This document shows, in pieces, positions 33,924 to 44,361 of a stretch of DNA of 64,000 nt (position 1 is the first letter of the stretch; each line of letters begins with the position of its first letter). The position numbers were made by a program, and so were the translations under genes. The notes under the pieces are model-generated. The model saw only the letters and a list, made by a program, of their open reading frames with translations. It made no database searches and was not told the origin of the DNA. Origin of the DNA: Verrucomicrobiota bacterium. Its GTDB lineage: Bacteria > Verrucomicrobiota > Kiritimatiellia > UBA8416 > JABMPJ01. The stretch is from assembly GCA_018648805.1 (NCBI GenBank), contig JABGQM010000004.1, positions 1 to 64,000 on the forward strand, written 5' to 3'.

Positions 33924-34787
33924 CTACCAGGTGGCCTGGCAGTGATCCATGGTGGTCTGCCAGGAATGCGCCTCGACATGACCATCCAGAAACACGGCGT
34001 GGCCGAGCCCGAGATGAAGCGTTCCAATCGCCTCTACGGGGTTGTTCGTATCCGACCCGGTACCGACATTCAGCGAGCCGTCCCAAGAGCGGCGCTTCTC
34101 ATGCATATTGCCTGTATTCCGCTTGAACCAGCGCGGGAAGTTATGCCCCTCGAAGGTCTGATCCGGCTGCGAGTCGGCGAATAACAGGCGCTTGGATATG
34201 TCCGTTTGATGCAACAAGTTTTTGTGCCACCGGCTCTTGTTGTCGCGATCATGAAAGTAGGAGTTCATCACGTAGCTGCGTCTCGGGGGACCGTCATCCG
34301 ACGCCGGTGAGTTTCCCGCGGACCAGAGCCCCGCTTTCGCAAAACGCGGACAGAGGTAGACCTTGTGCTGGTGACCCAGATAGTCCCAGAGCGTACCGGT
34401 CTGGATACTCTGAATGGCATCATCGCCCCACCACGGCGTCTTGACATCGTTGTCATCCTCGTGCGACGCCTCATGCCAGTTCTGGTCATCCGGGTACTCC
34501 GGATACCCTACCCAGTGGACCCATCCCCTGGTCTCGTGCCATCGTTCCGATCCATTCATGTCGCGTTCAATCTCAAAGCTGCCGGCATGCGGCAGCGATC
34601 CATTGTGATCGGTCGCATGGTTGATACAGGCCACTTGCAGGTTGCGCAGGTTGACCTTGCACTTTGCCGACCACCCATGCTCACGGGCACGGCGCAAGGA
34701 TGGCATCAGCAACCCTATCAATATGCCGATAATCGTGACCACTACCAGCAACTCGACCAGCGTGAACCCGCGTTGTGTCCTCTTCAT
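33924..34787 (-). CDS. Pseudopilin-like protein with H-X9-DG motif
   Basis: A 287-residue protein. The N-terminal prepilin signal is RTQRGFTLVELLVVVTIIG, with cleavage after G and methylation of the new F. It is followed by one long hydrophobic helix. The C-terminal end has H-x9-DG, from HLGLGHAVFL then DGHVEAH, which is typical of the abundant PVC-group proteins with this motif. Such proteins sit in the inner membrane or form short fibres; function is poorly known. ATG 34785-34787 is chosen because the prepilin leader follows directly. The stop codon lies within a palindromic GGTAGGGC/GCCCTACC hairpin (33887-33928). Confidence 0.85.
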   Translation of the reverse strand: MKRTQRGFTLVELLVVVTIIGILIGLLMPSLRRAREHGWSAKCKVNLRNLQVACINHATDHNGSLPHAGSFEIERDMNGSERWHETRGWVHWVGYPEYPDDQNWHEASHEDDNDVKTPWWGDDAIQSIQTGTLWDYLGHQHKVYLCPRFAKAGLWSAGNSPASDDGPPRRSYVMNSYFHDRDNKSRWHKNLLHQTDISKRLLFADSQPDQTFEGHNFPRWFKRNTGNMHEKRRSWDGSLNVGTGSDTNNPVEAIGTLHLGLGHAVFLDGHVEAHSWQTTMDHCQATW

Positions 34788-34978
34788 GACGGCCCCTTTG
34801 ATAACATTGAGATATGTGTCGTACCGCCATCCATCGTAGGGGCTACATGCGGCAAATGACAAGCCCTTTTCATGGTGCGCGATTCCCCACGTTATCTTTG
34901 CACAATCCTGACAACAAATTCATCGCGCCGTTCGGGGGGTATTCGGTATACTAGTGGCGAAACAAAGGGGTCTATTCT

Positions 34979-37900
34979 ATGACGACAATCTCTCGTGTAA
35001 TCATCCTTGCGACTCTGTCCACCGCGATTTCAGGAACAGCGGTCTCTGCCGATGTCCTGTCGCAGGATTTCAACAGCGTGAGCACAGGTAATGAGTGGCC
35101 CACGGCACCGACAGGGTTCACCCCTGGAAATCATTCCAGCACCAATGGCTGGCAGTTGAAACAAGGGTGCATCTTCGACACCTTTCATTACGGGGCCTCC
35201 GGTTATTCCGGCTGGCTAGGGCCCTATACCGCGCCTGAGACCCAGATCCTGATCACACCGTTGCTATCCCAGGGCGCCGGCCAAATCAGCTACGTGGTGC
35301 GGATGTCGGGTGCGGGAACCAGCATCTATAGTCTCCAGAAATCGGCCACGGGCGGCACGCCGTGGGTTACTCTGGCAACCCGGACCAACAGTTCGACGGT
35401 ATGGGCATCATCCACCATTGACTTTGATGACGTCTACGGCAGCAACTACCTGCGGTTCGTTCGTGACTCGGGTGCGGGCAGCACCTATCTCGGTTTCGAC
35501 GAAATAGTGATCACGCAACCACAGGCCGACGTGACCTTCACAGACACAGCACCCGACCCGGCCACGGTCTACGTCGACATTCCTGCCACGATCCAATCAA
35601 CCGTAACGCCATTGGGTGACGTAACAGGCCTGGTTGTGACGTCTTACTGGAAAGTTGTGAGTGGCGACTGGAACGCCGTACAGATGACCAACAGCGGCGC
35701 CAATGTGTGGCGCTCAGTAACACAGGTCCCGGGACAATCATTCGGCACCCGTGTTTCCTTCTACGTTAAGGCCTGGTACAGCGGGAATGGAGCCGTCAGT
35801 CCCGAGACCGATCCCGTGTCGGGTGCTGCAGCGCCCTACTTCTATGAGCCGAAACCACGCGCATTCAATACTGACTTGGGCGAACTGAACGTTATCGACG
35901 ACCTCAGCGCCTCCATGTACCAGATTGCCGACTACACGTGGGAAGGTGTGGCCGAGAGTGCCGGCCCGCTTGTAGAGGGAGCGTTCCGATTCGAGGGCGA
36001 AGACACGAACGCGGTCACCCACACCTGGGGCGACAGCACGGCCCCCAGCGGGGTGATGCCCCTCCGGGACACCGCGGCAGAGGATCAGGCCGCCATAACG
36101 ATCCCCGGCACGCACACGGGACAGTTCGTCTTCTCATTTTCAGAAACCAGCCTGGCCTACGAGGTCCGCCAGTGCGCCTATCACGATTTTTCGGGATGGT
36201 CCATCGACCCATACGGCGACGACTCCGACGGCGACTGGGAGGCCGTGAACGCCAGCATCAAGACCGATTCCGACCGGCTGTACGAGGGACAGGCCTGCTA
36301 CCTCAACAGCAACGGAACCGCCTACGTGCGCTCGCCCTACCTTGAGCACGGCATCGGCCATATCAGCTTCTGGTATCGCAACTGGATCACCAATACGACG
36401 GTGACACCGACCGAGTTCTACGTTCAGAAGTCGAAAACCGGCGGCAGCGACCCCGCCGAATGGGTCACAGTGGAGTCGCAAACCGACATCACGACCCGCG
36501 ATTACGGGCTGTTTCACACGACGATTAACGACCGCGCCTATCCCTATGTGCGCATTCTCAACAGCACCAACGCGGCCAGCCGGGCCCGCCTCTGCATCGA
36601 CAATCTCCTCATCAGCCAGGCCGGGGCAGGCGTCACCTTCACCAACACGGTGACCGACCCCGCCGCCCCGCTTGTGATTGACACGGTCGATCTGTCGATT
36701 GACATTGTCCGGCAAGCCAACGCGGCCGACCGCAGCGCCACGCTCTACTACCGCCCGGGCGAGACAGGCGCCTTCACACCGATAGGGCTCTCTGGCAGCG
36801 GCGACACCTTCACCACCATCACCTCGATCCCGGCCCTGACCGGCGATATCACAACTGTGCAGTATTATGTCGTGTGCTCGTTCAGCGGCTACGAGAGCGA
36901 ACTGGCCTCTCCCATCCTCTACCCGGACGACGGCAGTAACGCCCCACTGAGCTATGCCGCCGGTCCCGCGGTGGCGTTCTCGAACCTGGTGCGCACGCCT
37001 GCGAGCCCCACGTTTGCCGACACGGTCACGGTTCGCATCGACATCGCCACGCAAACTGGAGTTGAAGACCTCACCACGCGACTCTGGTACCGCGCGGGCA
37101 GCAACGGCTACTTCGACGCTACCGCTCTGGACTTCGTCAGCGGAACCACCTACGAGGGCGCTATACCGCGTGGCCAGCTGGGCCTCATGCAGTACTTCGT
37201 CGAAGCCAACTACAGCGGAACCGACACCCCCTCGTATATTTCAAGCTACTACCCCGCCGGTGGCACCGACGCACCCCTCTCATACGTCAACAATAATGCA
37301 ACGCGAACGCAGGACTTCAACAGCGTAAACACAGGCAATGAGTGGCCCACAGCGCCGACATCGACCACGCCCGCCGACCATTCCAGCACGAACGGTTGGG
37401 GGTTGACAAAGGGCACCATCTTCAGTTTCTTCGCGTACGGCGACGCTGGCTATTCTGGCTGGCTGGGGCCCGCCGCCGATTACCCTGACACCGCCCTCCT
37501 GACCCCACTTCTGGCAGATGGAATCGGAAGTATATCGTTCGTACAAAGGTGCTCTGCGGAAGGCCGAACCGACTACGCTATCGAGCTGATCAGCAGTGAC
37601 GGATCAACAACAAACATCGAAGTGGAAGCGAGTATCACCAACACCACATGGGAATCGGTCGTGTATTCTTTCGATTCCGTCGAATCAGGCTACATACGCA
37701 TCCACAAGCTCGCCGATATCATCGGAGCCCCCTATTTGGGCATGGACGAGATCTCCATCTCATACCCGGCCGCCAAGATCAGTATCAGCGACGTTACCTA
37801 CACGCCGGCCTACCCCTCGCGTGACCTGCCGACGACCGTTTCGTGCGTGATCACATCCACGACCGTACGCTTCCCGGCCATGAGCATTGGTGCCCGCATA

Positions 37901-40900
37901 CGGCACCGCGAGAAAGATAGCGGCGGTTGGAGCGCCCCAATTGAGATGACGCGCTCGGGCACATCCATTTTCAGTGCAGACATCCCCACGGTGTATGAGG
38001 CCGGGGACGAGGTCGAGTACTACATCGAATCCACCTTCGGCGGCAACTACGGCAGTGACCCCGAGAACCACAGCCCCACCTACCACCCCGCCGGCCCGGT
38101 CGTGCAGACCACCCAGTACTACGGCCCGCCGACCAGCGGCTTCCCCAGCATGACCTATCGCTACTTCGATTCGGACTACGAGCACCTCGCCATCCTGGGC
38201 AACATCCCTGTCTCCGATATGGAACAGGTCGCAGACGACGTGTGGGAGGGGGTCTTCAACACCGTCCCGACGAACCAGCTATCCCTGCGGTTTATCGGTT
38301 ACGAACGCCTGGAAGACTCACTCGGCACACCGGATGACGACTTGTGGGGTGATGCCAACCAGTGGCGCAGCTCGCCACCGGTCGTGGGTGACATCGACCT
38401 GGGCGCAGGCAACGTCCTGCTCACGGGCTCTTTCAGCGGCTGGTACATGGTGCGCATCGACGTCAACACCGGGGAGTACATTATCCACCGTGTCGATTAC
38501 CAGGATTTCGACGCCTGGTTCCTCGACGAGGATCTCTTCGCCAACGGGGCCCGGGGCAGCGCCTTCTCCGAGTGGCTCCAGGACTTCGACGACTGGACCA
38601 ACGAAACCGACCTGGTCTACAGCACCGGCTTCGACACTACCGGCTTCGGAGGATGGACCAGCTTTACCGGGCTAAGCTGGACGGCATCCGCTGAGTCCGG
38701 GGGCTGGGTGGCCGCCCGCTTCCGCACGGTCGAGGCCGGTGAAGATCGCTACCGCCTCGAGCTCCAAGACGCAGCAGATCATGGCTTTCTCCGCCAGAGC
38801 AACGCACAACTCCTGCAGGAGGATGGCGTGGGGGTAGCCATGCTGACCTACCGCGCGGTCGACACCAACACCTACCCCACGATCTACAGCGGCCCCGCCT
38901 GGTCGAACAACGTCAAGATCGTAGCCGACGTCGACTGCCGCGAGACCCACGACGACAAGGACGCCTATATCAGTATCTTCTATCGCTACATGGACAGCGC
39001 CAACTACTACGAAGCACGGCTGGTGCAGGGCGGGGACAACAACCTGATTCCTTACATCTACAAGACCGTCAGCGGCGTCACCACCGAAGGCAACCTGGGC
39101 AATACGGATAGGCATAAGACCGGCACAACACTGGACAACCTGACCACAGTCACCGTCCAGGTCACCACGAACAACAAACATACCGTGTGGGTGGGCAACA
39201 CCTGGGTCGTCAATAACTGGACCGACGCTTCAGTCCCGGGCCCGGGCACCTTGGGTTTCAGCACGATGGACGCCAGCGCACGTGTGGAATCCGTGACCGT
39301 CATGACCAATAACGTCGTAGAATACCAGGAGTTCTTCACCGGCGCCACGGCAACAAACTGGACCACGGGCGGGAACGGCTGGGTGATCAACCAGGCGGCT
39401 GACACCTACGAGCGCGTCGGTCGCATCGGAGGGCTACAGATTCAGGTGGGTACCCTGCCCAAGTTAGACCCCAACAACGTCTTTGCGCTTGATGTCGCGG
39501 CCGACATCACGGATATAACATCGTTGGATTACGCCACGGCCAATGTCATCATCCACATGGCAGAAGAGCGCTACCTGGCCATCGCGCATCGCGATGGCGC
39601 AGGCAGCGTCCGACTGGACGACGTTAGCGTCAGCGGCTGGCGCGCTTTCACGAACAGCTACGGTACCACGGCGGCCGACAGCTGGATCGGCGGCGATACG
39701 CGTGTCACGACCGACCGGTCCTCCAGCAGCCCGCACGGCCTTGAGATGCGTGCGAGCCGTGCCATCGATATCCCGGGCGAATCGCAATTCCTGCGCACGC
39801 CCGAGATCACGTCCGCCGGATCATTCGCGATGCGCTACTACATTCCCAGCGGCAGCCCCGATGTGACCCTCATCACGTCCTATTCGGATGACCTGAATCG
39901 GACTGACTTCCACGCATTCAGCACCAACGTGCTGACGGCCAAGGGGGTATGGCGCACGTGGCCGCTCCCGGTCAATATGGATCTGTCGCCGCGCAAGCTA
40001 CACCTGCGCGTCACTCACGCCTCGCCCGATCCCGCAGCGCGTTTCTACATCGACGAGGTCTACGTATCCGACTACCACGTCGAGAACACCAATGCCTGGA
40101 TCACCTACAACGGGCTGCTCACGGCCAACACCGACGAGTTGACCGACAATAGTGACGACCTGACCTACACCGGTGGCAACGGGCGCAGCGGGTTCCTGAA
40201 CTACAGCACGACCGACGATGTGAACGGCGTGGTGCCACTCGACGAAGACGACCCCTACATCCGCTCGCCCTACATGCCCCTGGGCATTGGCGAGATCAGC
40301 TTCTGGTACCAGCGCTGGCCGGTCGCTTCCAGCGCCGGACAGAGCGTGCCCCTGACCATCGAAATTTCACCGGATGCGACGGAACATTCCTGGCAGCTCC
40401 TACTCTCCACCAACCTCACCAGCACGCGCTGGGAACGGATGGTTCTGCCTTATTACAACAGCAGCAATCACTTTGTGCGGGTCTCCAACGTTCTCGACCC
40501 CACCCCGCCTGACCGGCTTGGAATCGACCGCCTGATGATTAAGGCCCCACTCGCGACCGATCTGACCATCACGAATATCTCGATTACCCCCCCCATTCCG
40601 CTCAACACCGACAGCGTCAGGGTGCGCGCCGAGCTCACCGACTACATCCTGAGCCCGACGGTGACACAAGTCCGCGCCTACTACCACGTCGGCACGGCCC
40701 CCTGGGGCACCTGGTCTGAGAACGAGTACCTCACGCTCAATCTCGACATGGGGGCCAGTGACACCAACGCGAACCCGCCGGTCTACGTCTATGAGAGCAG
40801 CGCCGGCATACCCGCCCAGGCGATAGACGAGACCGTCCAGTACCGTGTGAAGGCTGAATACAGCGGCGCCCTGCTGCCCAACAAGACCAGCCCCAAGATC

Positions 40901-41794
40901 CACACCGCACCGGGTCCCAACCCGACCTGGTATGAGCCGGTCAATTACAACCAGTCCCTCGGCGGCCCGGATGCACAGAACCCCTACTACGTGGTCTTCT
41001 CCTGCCCCACGGGAGCGGTCTGGATCAACGAAGTCAATATTCACACCAACACCTGGCCTTGGGGTGCCGCAGAATATATTGAAGTCTGCGGACGCGCCGC
41101 AGCAGACATGCGGGACTGGCGGCTCAATATCGTGAACGTGGACTACTCGATTCACTCGACCTACCTCATCGTGAGTAACACGGTCTTTGCCGACGAAGAG
41201 GGTGGTTTCGGGTTCTGGCTACTGGGCGACGCGGGGCTCCCCGCCGATCAGTTCTTCACCAACGCACCCGACCCGACCTACAGCATGAACCTCCCCAGCC
41301 AGGGCGGCATCCAACTCGTCAGGTCGTTTGGCGGCGTCCAGCACGCGGTCTCGTATGGCACAGTTCTCGGCTATTCTGCGGCCGAGTCCATGACGGGGTA
41401 CGAGTTCATCGGGCAGGACCTCTACTATAGCGCCAGCCCGATCACGCTGCTGGGCAGTGGCAGCAACTATAGCCAGTTCGCCTGGGTAACGACGGGCGGT
41501 GCGTTCACGCCTGGCGCCGCCAACTCTGACCAGACCCTACTGGGGAATCCGGTACCCCCGGTCTTCGAGTTGCTGATTGAAGAGCTGGAGCTGGGTACAG
41601 ACATCGTCCTGTGGGCCACCCTCACCAACGGCACCACGCCCTATGTCATGTACAGCACCAACCTGCTGGACACCAATGCGTGGGATGATGTCACGAACGA
41701 GAGCTGGGATGTCTCGAATGGGAGCTTTAGGATCTGGTTCCCGGTCATGACCAACAGCCCAGCCTATTTCTACCGCGTGACTGTCACGAACTGA
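34979..41794 (+). CDS. Giant modular secreted protein with lamin-tail-like domain
   Basis: A 2271-residue protein with a signal peptide (VIILATLSTAISGTAVSA). It contains repeated modules. A QDFNSV-TGNEWPTAP unit of about 80 residues occurs twice (near residues 29 and 779). Beta-sandwich-like units with a V/I-x-F/I-TxT...PA/P start recur at least five times. A lamin-tail-like domain lies near residues 2015-2160 (WINEVNIHTN, AAEYIEVCGRAA). The end (SPAYFYRVTVTN) shows no clear PEP-CTERM or sortase motif. It is rich in Thr, Ser, Asp and aromatic residues, as is common in surface or matrix proteins. Carbohydrate or calcium binding is plausible but unproven. Confidence 0.8.
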   Translation: MTTISRVIILATLSTAISGTAVSADVLSQDFNSVSTGNEWPTAPTGFTPGNHSSTNGWQLKQGCIFDTFHYGASGYSGWLGPYTAPETQILITPLLSQGAGQISYVVRMSGAGTSIYSLQKSATGGTPWVTLATRTNSSTVWASSTIDFDDVYGSNYLRFVRDSGAGSTYLGFDEIVITQPQADVTFTDTAPDPATVYVDIPATIQSTVTPLGDVTGLVVTSYWKVVSGDWNAVQMTNSGANVWRSVTQVPGQSFGTRVSFYVKAWYSGNGAVSPETDPVSGAAAPYFYEPKPRAFNTDLGELNVIDDLSASMYQIADYTWEGVAESAGPLVEGAFRFEGEDTNAVTHTWGDSTAPSGVMPLRDTAAEDQAAITIPGTHTGQFVFSFSETSLAYEVRQCAYHDFSGWSIDPYGDDSDGDWEAVNASIKTDSDRLYEGQACYLNSNGTAYVRSPYLEHGIGHISFWYRNWITNTTVTPTEFYVQKSKTGGSDPAEWVTVESQTDITTRDYGLFHTTINDRAYPYVRILNSTNAASRARLCIDNLLISQAGAGVTFTNTVTDPAAPLVIDTVDLSIDIVRQANAADRSATLYYRPGETGAFTPIGLSGSGDTFTTITSIPALTGDITTVQYYVVCSFSGYESELASPILYPDDGSNAPLSYAAGPAVAFSNLVRTPASPTFADTVTVRIDIATQTGVEDLTTRLWYRAGSNGYFDATALDFVSGTTYEGAIPRGQLGLMQYFVEANYSGTDTPSYISSYYPAGGTDAPLSYVNNNATRTQDFNSVNTGNEWPTAPTSTTPADHSSTNGWGLTKGTIFSFFAYGDAGYSGWLGPAADYPDTALLTPLLADGIGSISFVQRCSAEGRTDYAIELISSDGSTTNIEVEASITNTTWESVVYSFDSVESGYIRIHKLADIIGAPYLGMDEISISYPAAKISISDVTYTPAYPSRDLPTTVSCVITSTTVRFPAMSIGARIRHREKDSGGWSAPIEMTRSGTSIFSADIPTVYEAGDEVEYYIESTFGGNYGSDPENHSPTYHPAGPVVQTTQYYGPPTSGFPSMTYRYFDSDYEHLAILGNIPVSDMEQVADDVWEGVFNTVPTNQLSLRFIGYERLEDSLGTPDDDLWGDANQWRSSPPVVGDIDLGAGNVLLTGSFSGWYMVRIDVNTGEYIIHRVDYQDFDAWFLDEDLFANGARGSAFSEWLQDFDDWTNETDLVYSTGFDTTGFGGWTSFTGLSWTASAESGGWVAARFRTVEAGEDRYRLELQDAADHGFLRQSNAQLLQEDGVGVAMLTYRAVDTNTYPTIYSGPAWSNNVKIVADVDCRETHDDKDAYISIFYRYMDSANYYEARLVQGGDNNLIPYIYKTVSGVTTEGNLGNTDRHKTGTTLDNLTTVTVQVTTNNKHTVWVGNTWVVNNWTDASVPGPGTLGFSTMDASARVESVTVMTNNVVEYQEFFTGATATNWTTGGNGWVINQAADTYERVGRIGGLQIQVGTLPKLDPNNVFALDVAADITDITSLDYATANVIIHMAEERYLAIAHRDGAGSVRLDDVSVSGWRAFTNSYGTTAADSWIGGDTRVTTDRSSSSPHGLEMRASRAIDIPGESQFLRTPEITSAGSFAMRYYIPSGSPDVTLITSYSDDLNRTDFHAFSTNVLTAKGVWRTWPLPVNMDLSPRKLHLRVTHASPDPAARFYIDEVYVSDYHVENTNAWITYNGLLTANTDELTDNSDDLTYTGGNGRSGFLNYSTTDDVNGVVPLDEDDPYIRSPYMPLGIGEISFWYQRWPVASSAGQSVPLTIEISPDATEHSWQLLLSTNLTSTRWERMVLPYYNSSNHFVRVSNVLDPTPPDRLGIDRLMIKAPLATDLTITNISITPPIPLNTDSVRVRAELTDYILSPTVTQVRAYYHVGTAPWGTWSENEYLTLNLDMGASDTNANPPVYVYESSAGIPAQAIDETVQYRVKAEYSGALLPNKTSPKIHTAPGPNPTWYEPVNYNQSLGGPDAQNPYYVVFSCPTGAVWINEVNIHTNTWPWGAAEYIEVCGRAAADMRDWRLNIVNVDYSIHSTYLIVSNTVFADEEGGFGFWLLGDAGLPADQFFTNAPDPTYSMNLPSQGGIQLVRSFGGVQHAVSYGTVLGYSAAESMTGYEFIGQDLYYSASPITLLGSGSNYSQFAWVTTGGAFTPGAANSDQTLLGNPVPPVFELLIEELELGTDIVLWATLTNGTTPYVMYSTNLLDTNAWDDVTNESWDVSNGSFRIWFPVMTNSPAYFYRVTVTN

Positions 41795-41798
41795 TCCA

Positions 41799-41928
41799 GG
41801 TAGGGCGCGGCGTCCCCGCCGCGCCGAGCAGACCTGAGCATGTGAGGAGGAGACCAGAGCGAAGCGATTTCCTCGCTCAGCCATGCGCGTCTCTTGCTCA
41901 CGGCGCGGCGGGACGCCACGCCCTACCC
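41799..41928. repeat. GGTAGGGCG-type inverted repeat
   Basis: The left arm 41799-41826 (GGTAGGGCGCGGCGTCCC, then CGCCGCGCCG) is nearly the reverse complement of the right arm 41901-41928, with about two mismatches over 28 bases. The inner bases also pair in part, so the whole 130-base piece folds back. It sits between convergent genes and may act as a two-way terminator, or be a dispersed element; the core GGTAGGGC also ends the hairpin at 33887-33928. Confidence 0.75.
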
Positions 41929-41931
41929 AAC

Positions 41932-44361
41932 CTACTTCTCCAGCCAGGTAAACCAGCGTACGAAGCAAGGGTGCCGGCCATCGGCGTCGGCGACGGGGTC
42001 GCGCCAGACCACAGCCATAGCTCGCTGGTCCGTGCGCGGCACACCAAACGGTGGGCCGAAGGTCGACGGATCACGGGCCGTCTGTCCGGCCAAGAGAATC
42101 AGAAAGAGATTCTGACGGGTGTGCAGCAATCCAGGACAGTTCCTGAAGATCGCTTCCTTATGGAACTCGGGGGCATTCGCGGGTACCGCCATGGACGAAG
42201 CCGTGAGGCTCTGGAAGATCGCATCTGCGATATCTTTGCGCCCCAGGTCCGAAACGCTTCCCATGGGATCCACGGTCTGGTCAATAATACTCGCCGCCAC
42301 CAGCATAGCATCGGCCTCTGTGAGCCGATTGCTCAGCCCGCCCGGCAGCGGATCGACAGGCATGTCATTGAGCACAGCAGACAGGACATCAGCGATCTCT
42401 GTATTGGGGTTTACGCGCCCGTAGTAGACATCGCCAGGTTCCACCGTAATGTAATCCAACAACCGATTCCACTGCGGCATGTAACCCGCCGGCAGTTCGC
42501 AAACACCGTGATCATACAGGCGAACGGTGCGCCACAGACGCGGCCCGATCCATTGACCCTCGGTACTGATCGGCGAGATCTGCGATAAGAGTAGAGGGAA
42601 CCCACCGATATCGTTTCCTTGACCCGCGAACCCTCCAGGGGAGTAGAGGCAGCCGATCTCACCGGGTGTCTGCATCGGTGCGTTGGCTATGTGAAGGTAG
42701 GTCGGCTGAAGCGAGGGGTCCGTATCGCACGCATCACGATTCGCCTGCCAAAACTGCATGGTGCAGTGGTTCGCCGCATTCTTGGTGTTGGTGTAGCTGA
42801 ACGGGTTGCTCGGGCTGGGTATGGTCGAAAGGTCCCAGTGCAGTTGGTTCCAATTCAACACGGGATCAAGTACATCTTTGCCCGGCCCAATGACCGGTGT
42901 GCCCGCCACGATGGGAGTAGGCGCCACCGTCAGAACGATAGGGGAGGGAGCCTGGTCGACCGTGGTCCCGCCGCCCTGGAGGTCGACACGCAAGTTCTCA
43001 ATCTGAACTGTATAGGCGAGGCCACCAGCAGGGATAGGCCCCGACATGCTGAACATTGCCGCGGGTGCTATCGGATAGGGTTGCATGGTCTGTGCGGGAA
43101 TAGGAATCGGCGGCGGAACCGGTAACGGCGAAGACGCAAAGGCGGCACCCACAATGCTCACATCGGCATTGACCTCAAATGACACCGACGAGTCCTCCGC
43201 GAAGGGGTAGGCACACTCGACCCATACCTGGATCATACCACCATTGAGGTTGTTGGTCGTGGGGACCAGGTGCTCCACCCAGACCTCGTTCAGCATCGGC
43301 ACGGCCTCGACATACGGTCCGTCAAGCGCCTGCGGCACACTGTCTGCGTCCTCATAGTCGAGCTTGTTCATTGCCAACTGTTGCGCCGCCAATCCCCACG
43401 GGCCATCCACCTCGGGAGCGGCCGATCCCGCCCGCATGGCGGTCTCCAACGCGTCCACCAGCGGCTGATCCTCGGCCGTGAGCAATACGGGCGGGATATT
43501 GGTCCCGCCGTCCTCGTCTATAGCCGCCGCCGCGGGACAGACGGAATAGACACCCAGATTAACCGGACCACTACTCAGCAGCCCGGTGTTCCGGTCATCA
43601 AGAGCGTAGAGCGACTCGTAGAAGTCGCTGTCACGATCACTTATGAAGAGGTCCTCGTCGTCCAGGTCTGGCAGCGCTTCAAGCTCGATCTCGTCAACAT
43701 CTGTGCCCAACATGCGAGAACTGCCTCCCACATAGTGGGCGTCCAGAAGTCCGGAGAGATTTACAATCAGGTAGGCGACGCGGCCATTCTCGACCCGCGT
43801 CCAGAGCGGCACGGCCGGATCGTACACCCGGTAATGGGTGCCCAAACCGATACTAGCCGTCAGCGCCTTCTCCTCATTATTCACCACGACACCCTCGGCG
43901 CCACCGATCGACTGGACCCCAAATCCCGCCAGGCTGCCCGGATTCCAGGACGCATTCGGGTCGTCAACATTCGAGCCACCGCCGTTGTTCAGGCCCGGCG
44001 ACGGCAGCTTCGCCGCGATCTCGTATAGGCCCTGCGGCAGTAGATGGGTGGCCTCGCCTATGTAGAGGTGGACTGCGTTGGCCATATTCGTATCCATCGC
44101 CTGCTGCGACCAGCGAGCCGGATAGCTGGCCCCACTCGGCGACGACCCCAGATCCTGGTCCAGATCGGCCAGCGCACGCGCCAGGGCGGTGTGGACCAAG
44201 GCACGCGATTTCACGATATCGGCGTAGTTACTGGCCGCGGCGCTCTCCGTACGCATGGAGACGGCAAACGCCACCGCCAGAACCATCAATACACCCAACA
44301 CGCCCAACACGATAATGATGGCGATGCCGCTCCGAGGATCGTCCTGTCCCTGCTTAGTCAT
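41932..44361 (-). CDS. GspK-like large pseudopilin-associated protein
   Basis: An 809-residue protein. ATG 44359-44361 overlaps the stop of the preceding gene. The N-terminal region has RSGIAIIIVLGVLGVLMVLA, a hydrophobic helix after a G, like type II secretion minor pseudopilin GspK. The rest is long (typical GspK about 320) and mostly beta-rich, with Asp-rich stretches near 260-320 (ISDRDSDFYESL). It probably tips or caps a pseudopilus and may have a lineage-specific role. It is last in the pseudopilin operon. Confidence 0.68.
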   Translation of the reverse strand: MTKQGQDDPRSGIAIIIVLGVLGVLMVLAVAFAVSMRTESAAASNYADIVKSRALVHTALARALADLDQDLGSSPSGASYPARWSQQAMDTNMANAVHLYIGEATHLLPQGLYEIAAKLPSPGLNNGGGSNVDDPNASWNPGSLAGFGVQSIGGAEGVVVNNEEKALTASIGLGTHYRVYDPAVPLWTRVENGRVAYLIVNLSGLLDAHYVGGSSRMLGTDVDEIELEALPDLDDEDLFISDRDSDFYESLYALDDRNTGLLSSGPVNLGVYSVCPAAAAIDEDGGTNIPPVLLTAEDQPLVDALETAMRAGSAAPEVDGPWGLAAQQLAMNKLDYEDADSVPQALDGPYVEAVPMLNEVWVEHLVPTTNNLNGGMIQVWVECAYPFAEDSSVSFEVNADVSIVGAAFASSPLPVPPPIPIPAQTMQPYPIAPAAMFSMSGPIPAGGLAYTVQIENLRVDLQGGGTTVDQAPSPIVLTVAPTPIVAGTPVIGPGKDVLDPVLNWNQLHWDLSTIPSPSNPFSYTNTKNAANHCTMQFWQANRDACDTDPSLQPTYLHIANAPMQTPGEIGCLYSPGGFAGQGNDIGGFPLLLSQISPISTEGQWIGPRLWRTVRLYDHGVCELPAGYMPQWNRLLDYITVEPGDVYYGRVNPNTEIADVLSAVLNDMPVDPLPGGLSNRLTEADAMLVAASIIDQTVDPMGSVSDLGRKDIADAIFQSLTASSMAVPANAPEFHKEAIFRNCPGLLHTRQNLFLILLAGQTARDPSTFGPPFGVPRTDQRAMAVVWRDPVADADGRHPCFVRWFTWLEK

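Noticed and set aside
34919..34952. Promoter for the giant gene with TATACT at 34947-34952
   Set aside because: The -10 match is good, but the only -35-like hexamer is 22 bases away, so I could not support a full promoter.
36140..37054. 304-codon minus-strand open frame inside the giant gene
   Set aside because: Gly/Val/Arg-rich antisense frame opposite a strongly protein-like gene with repeated modules.
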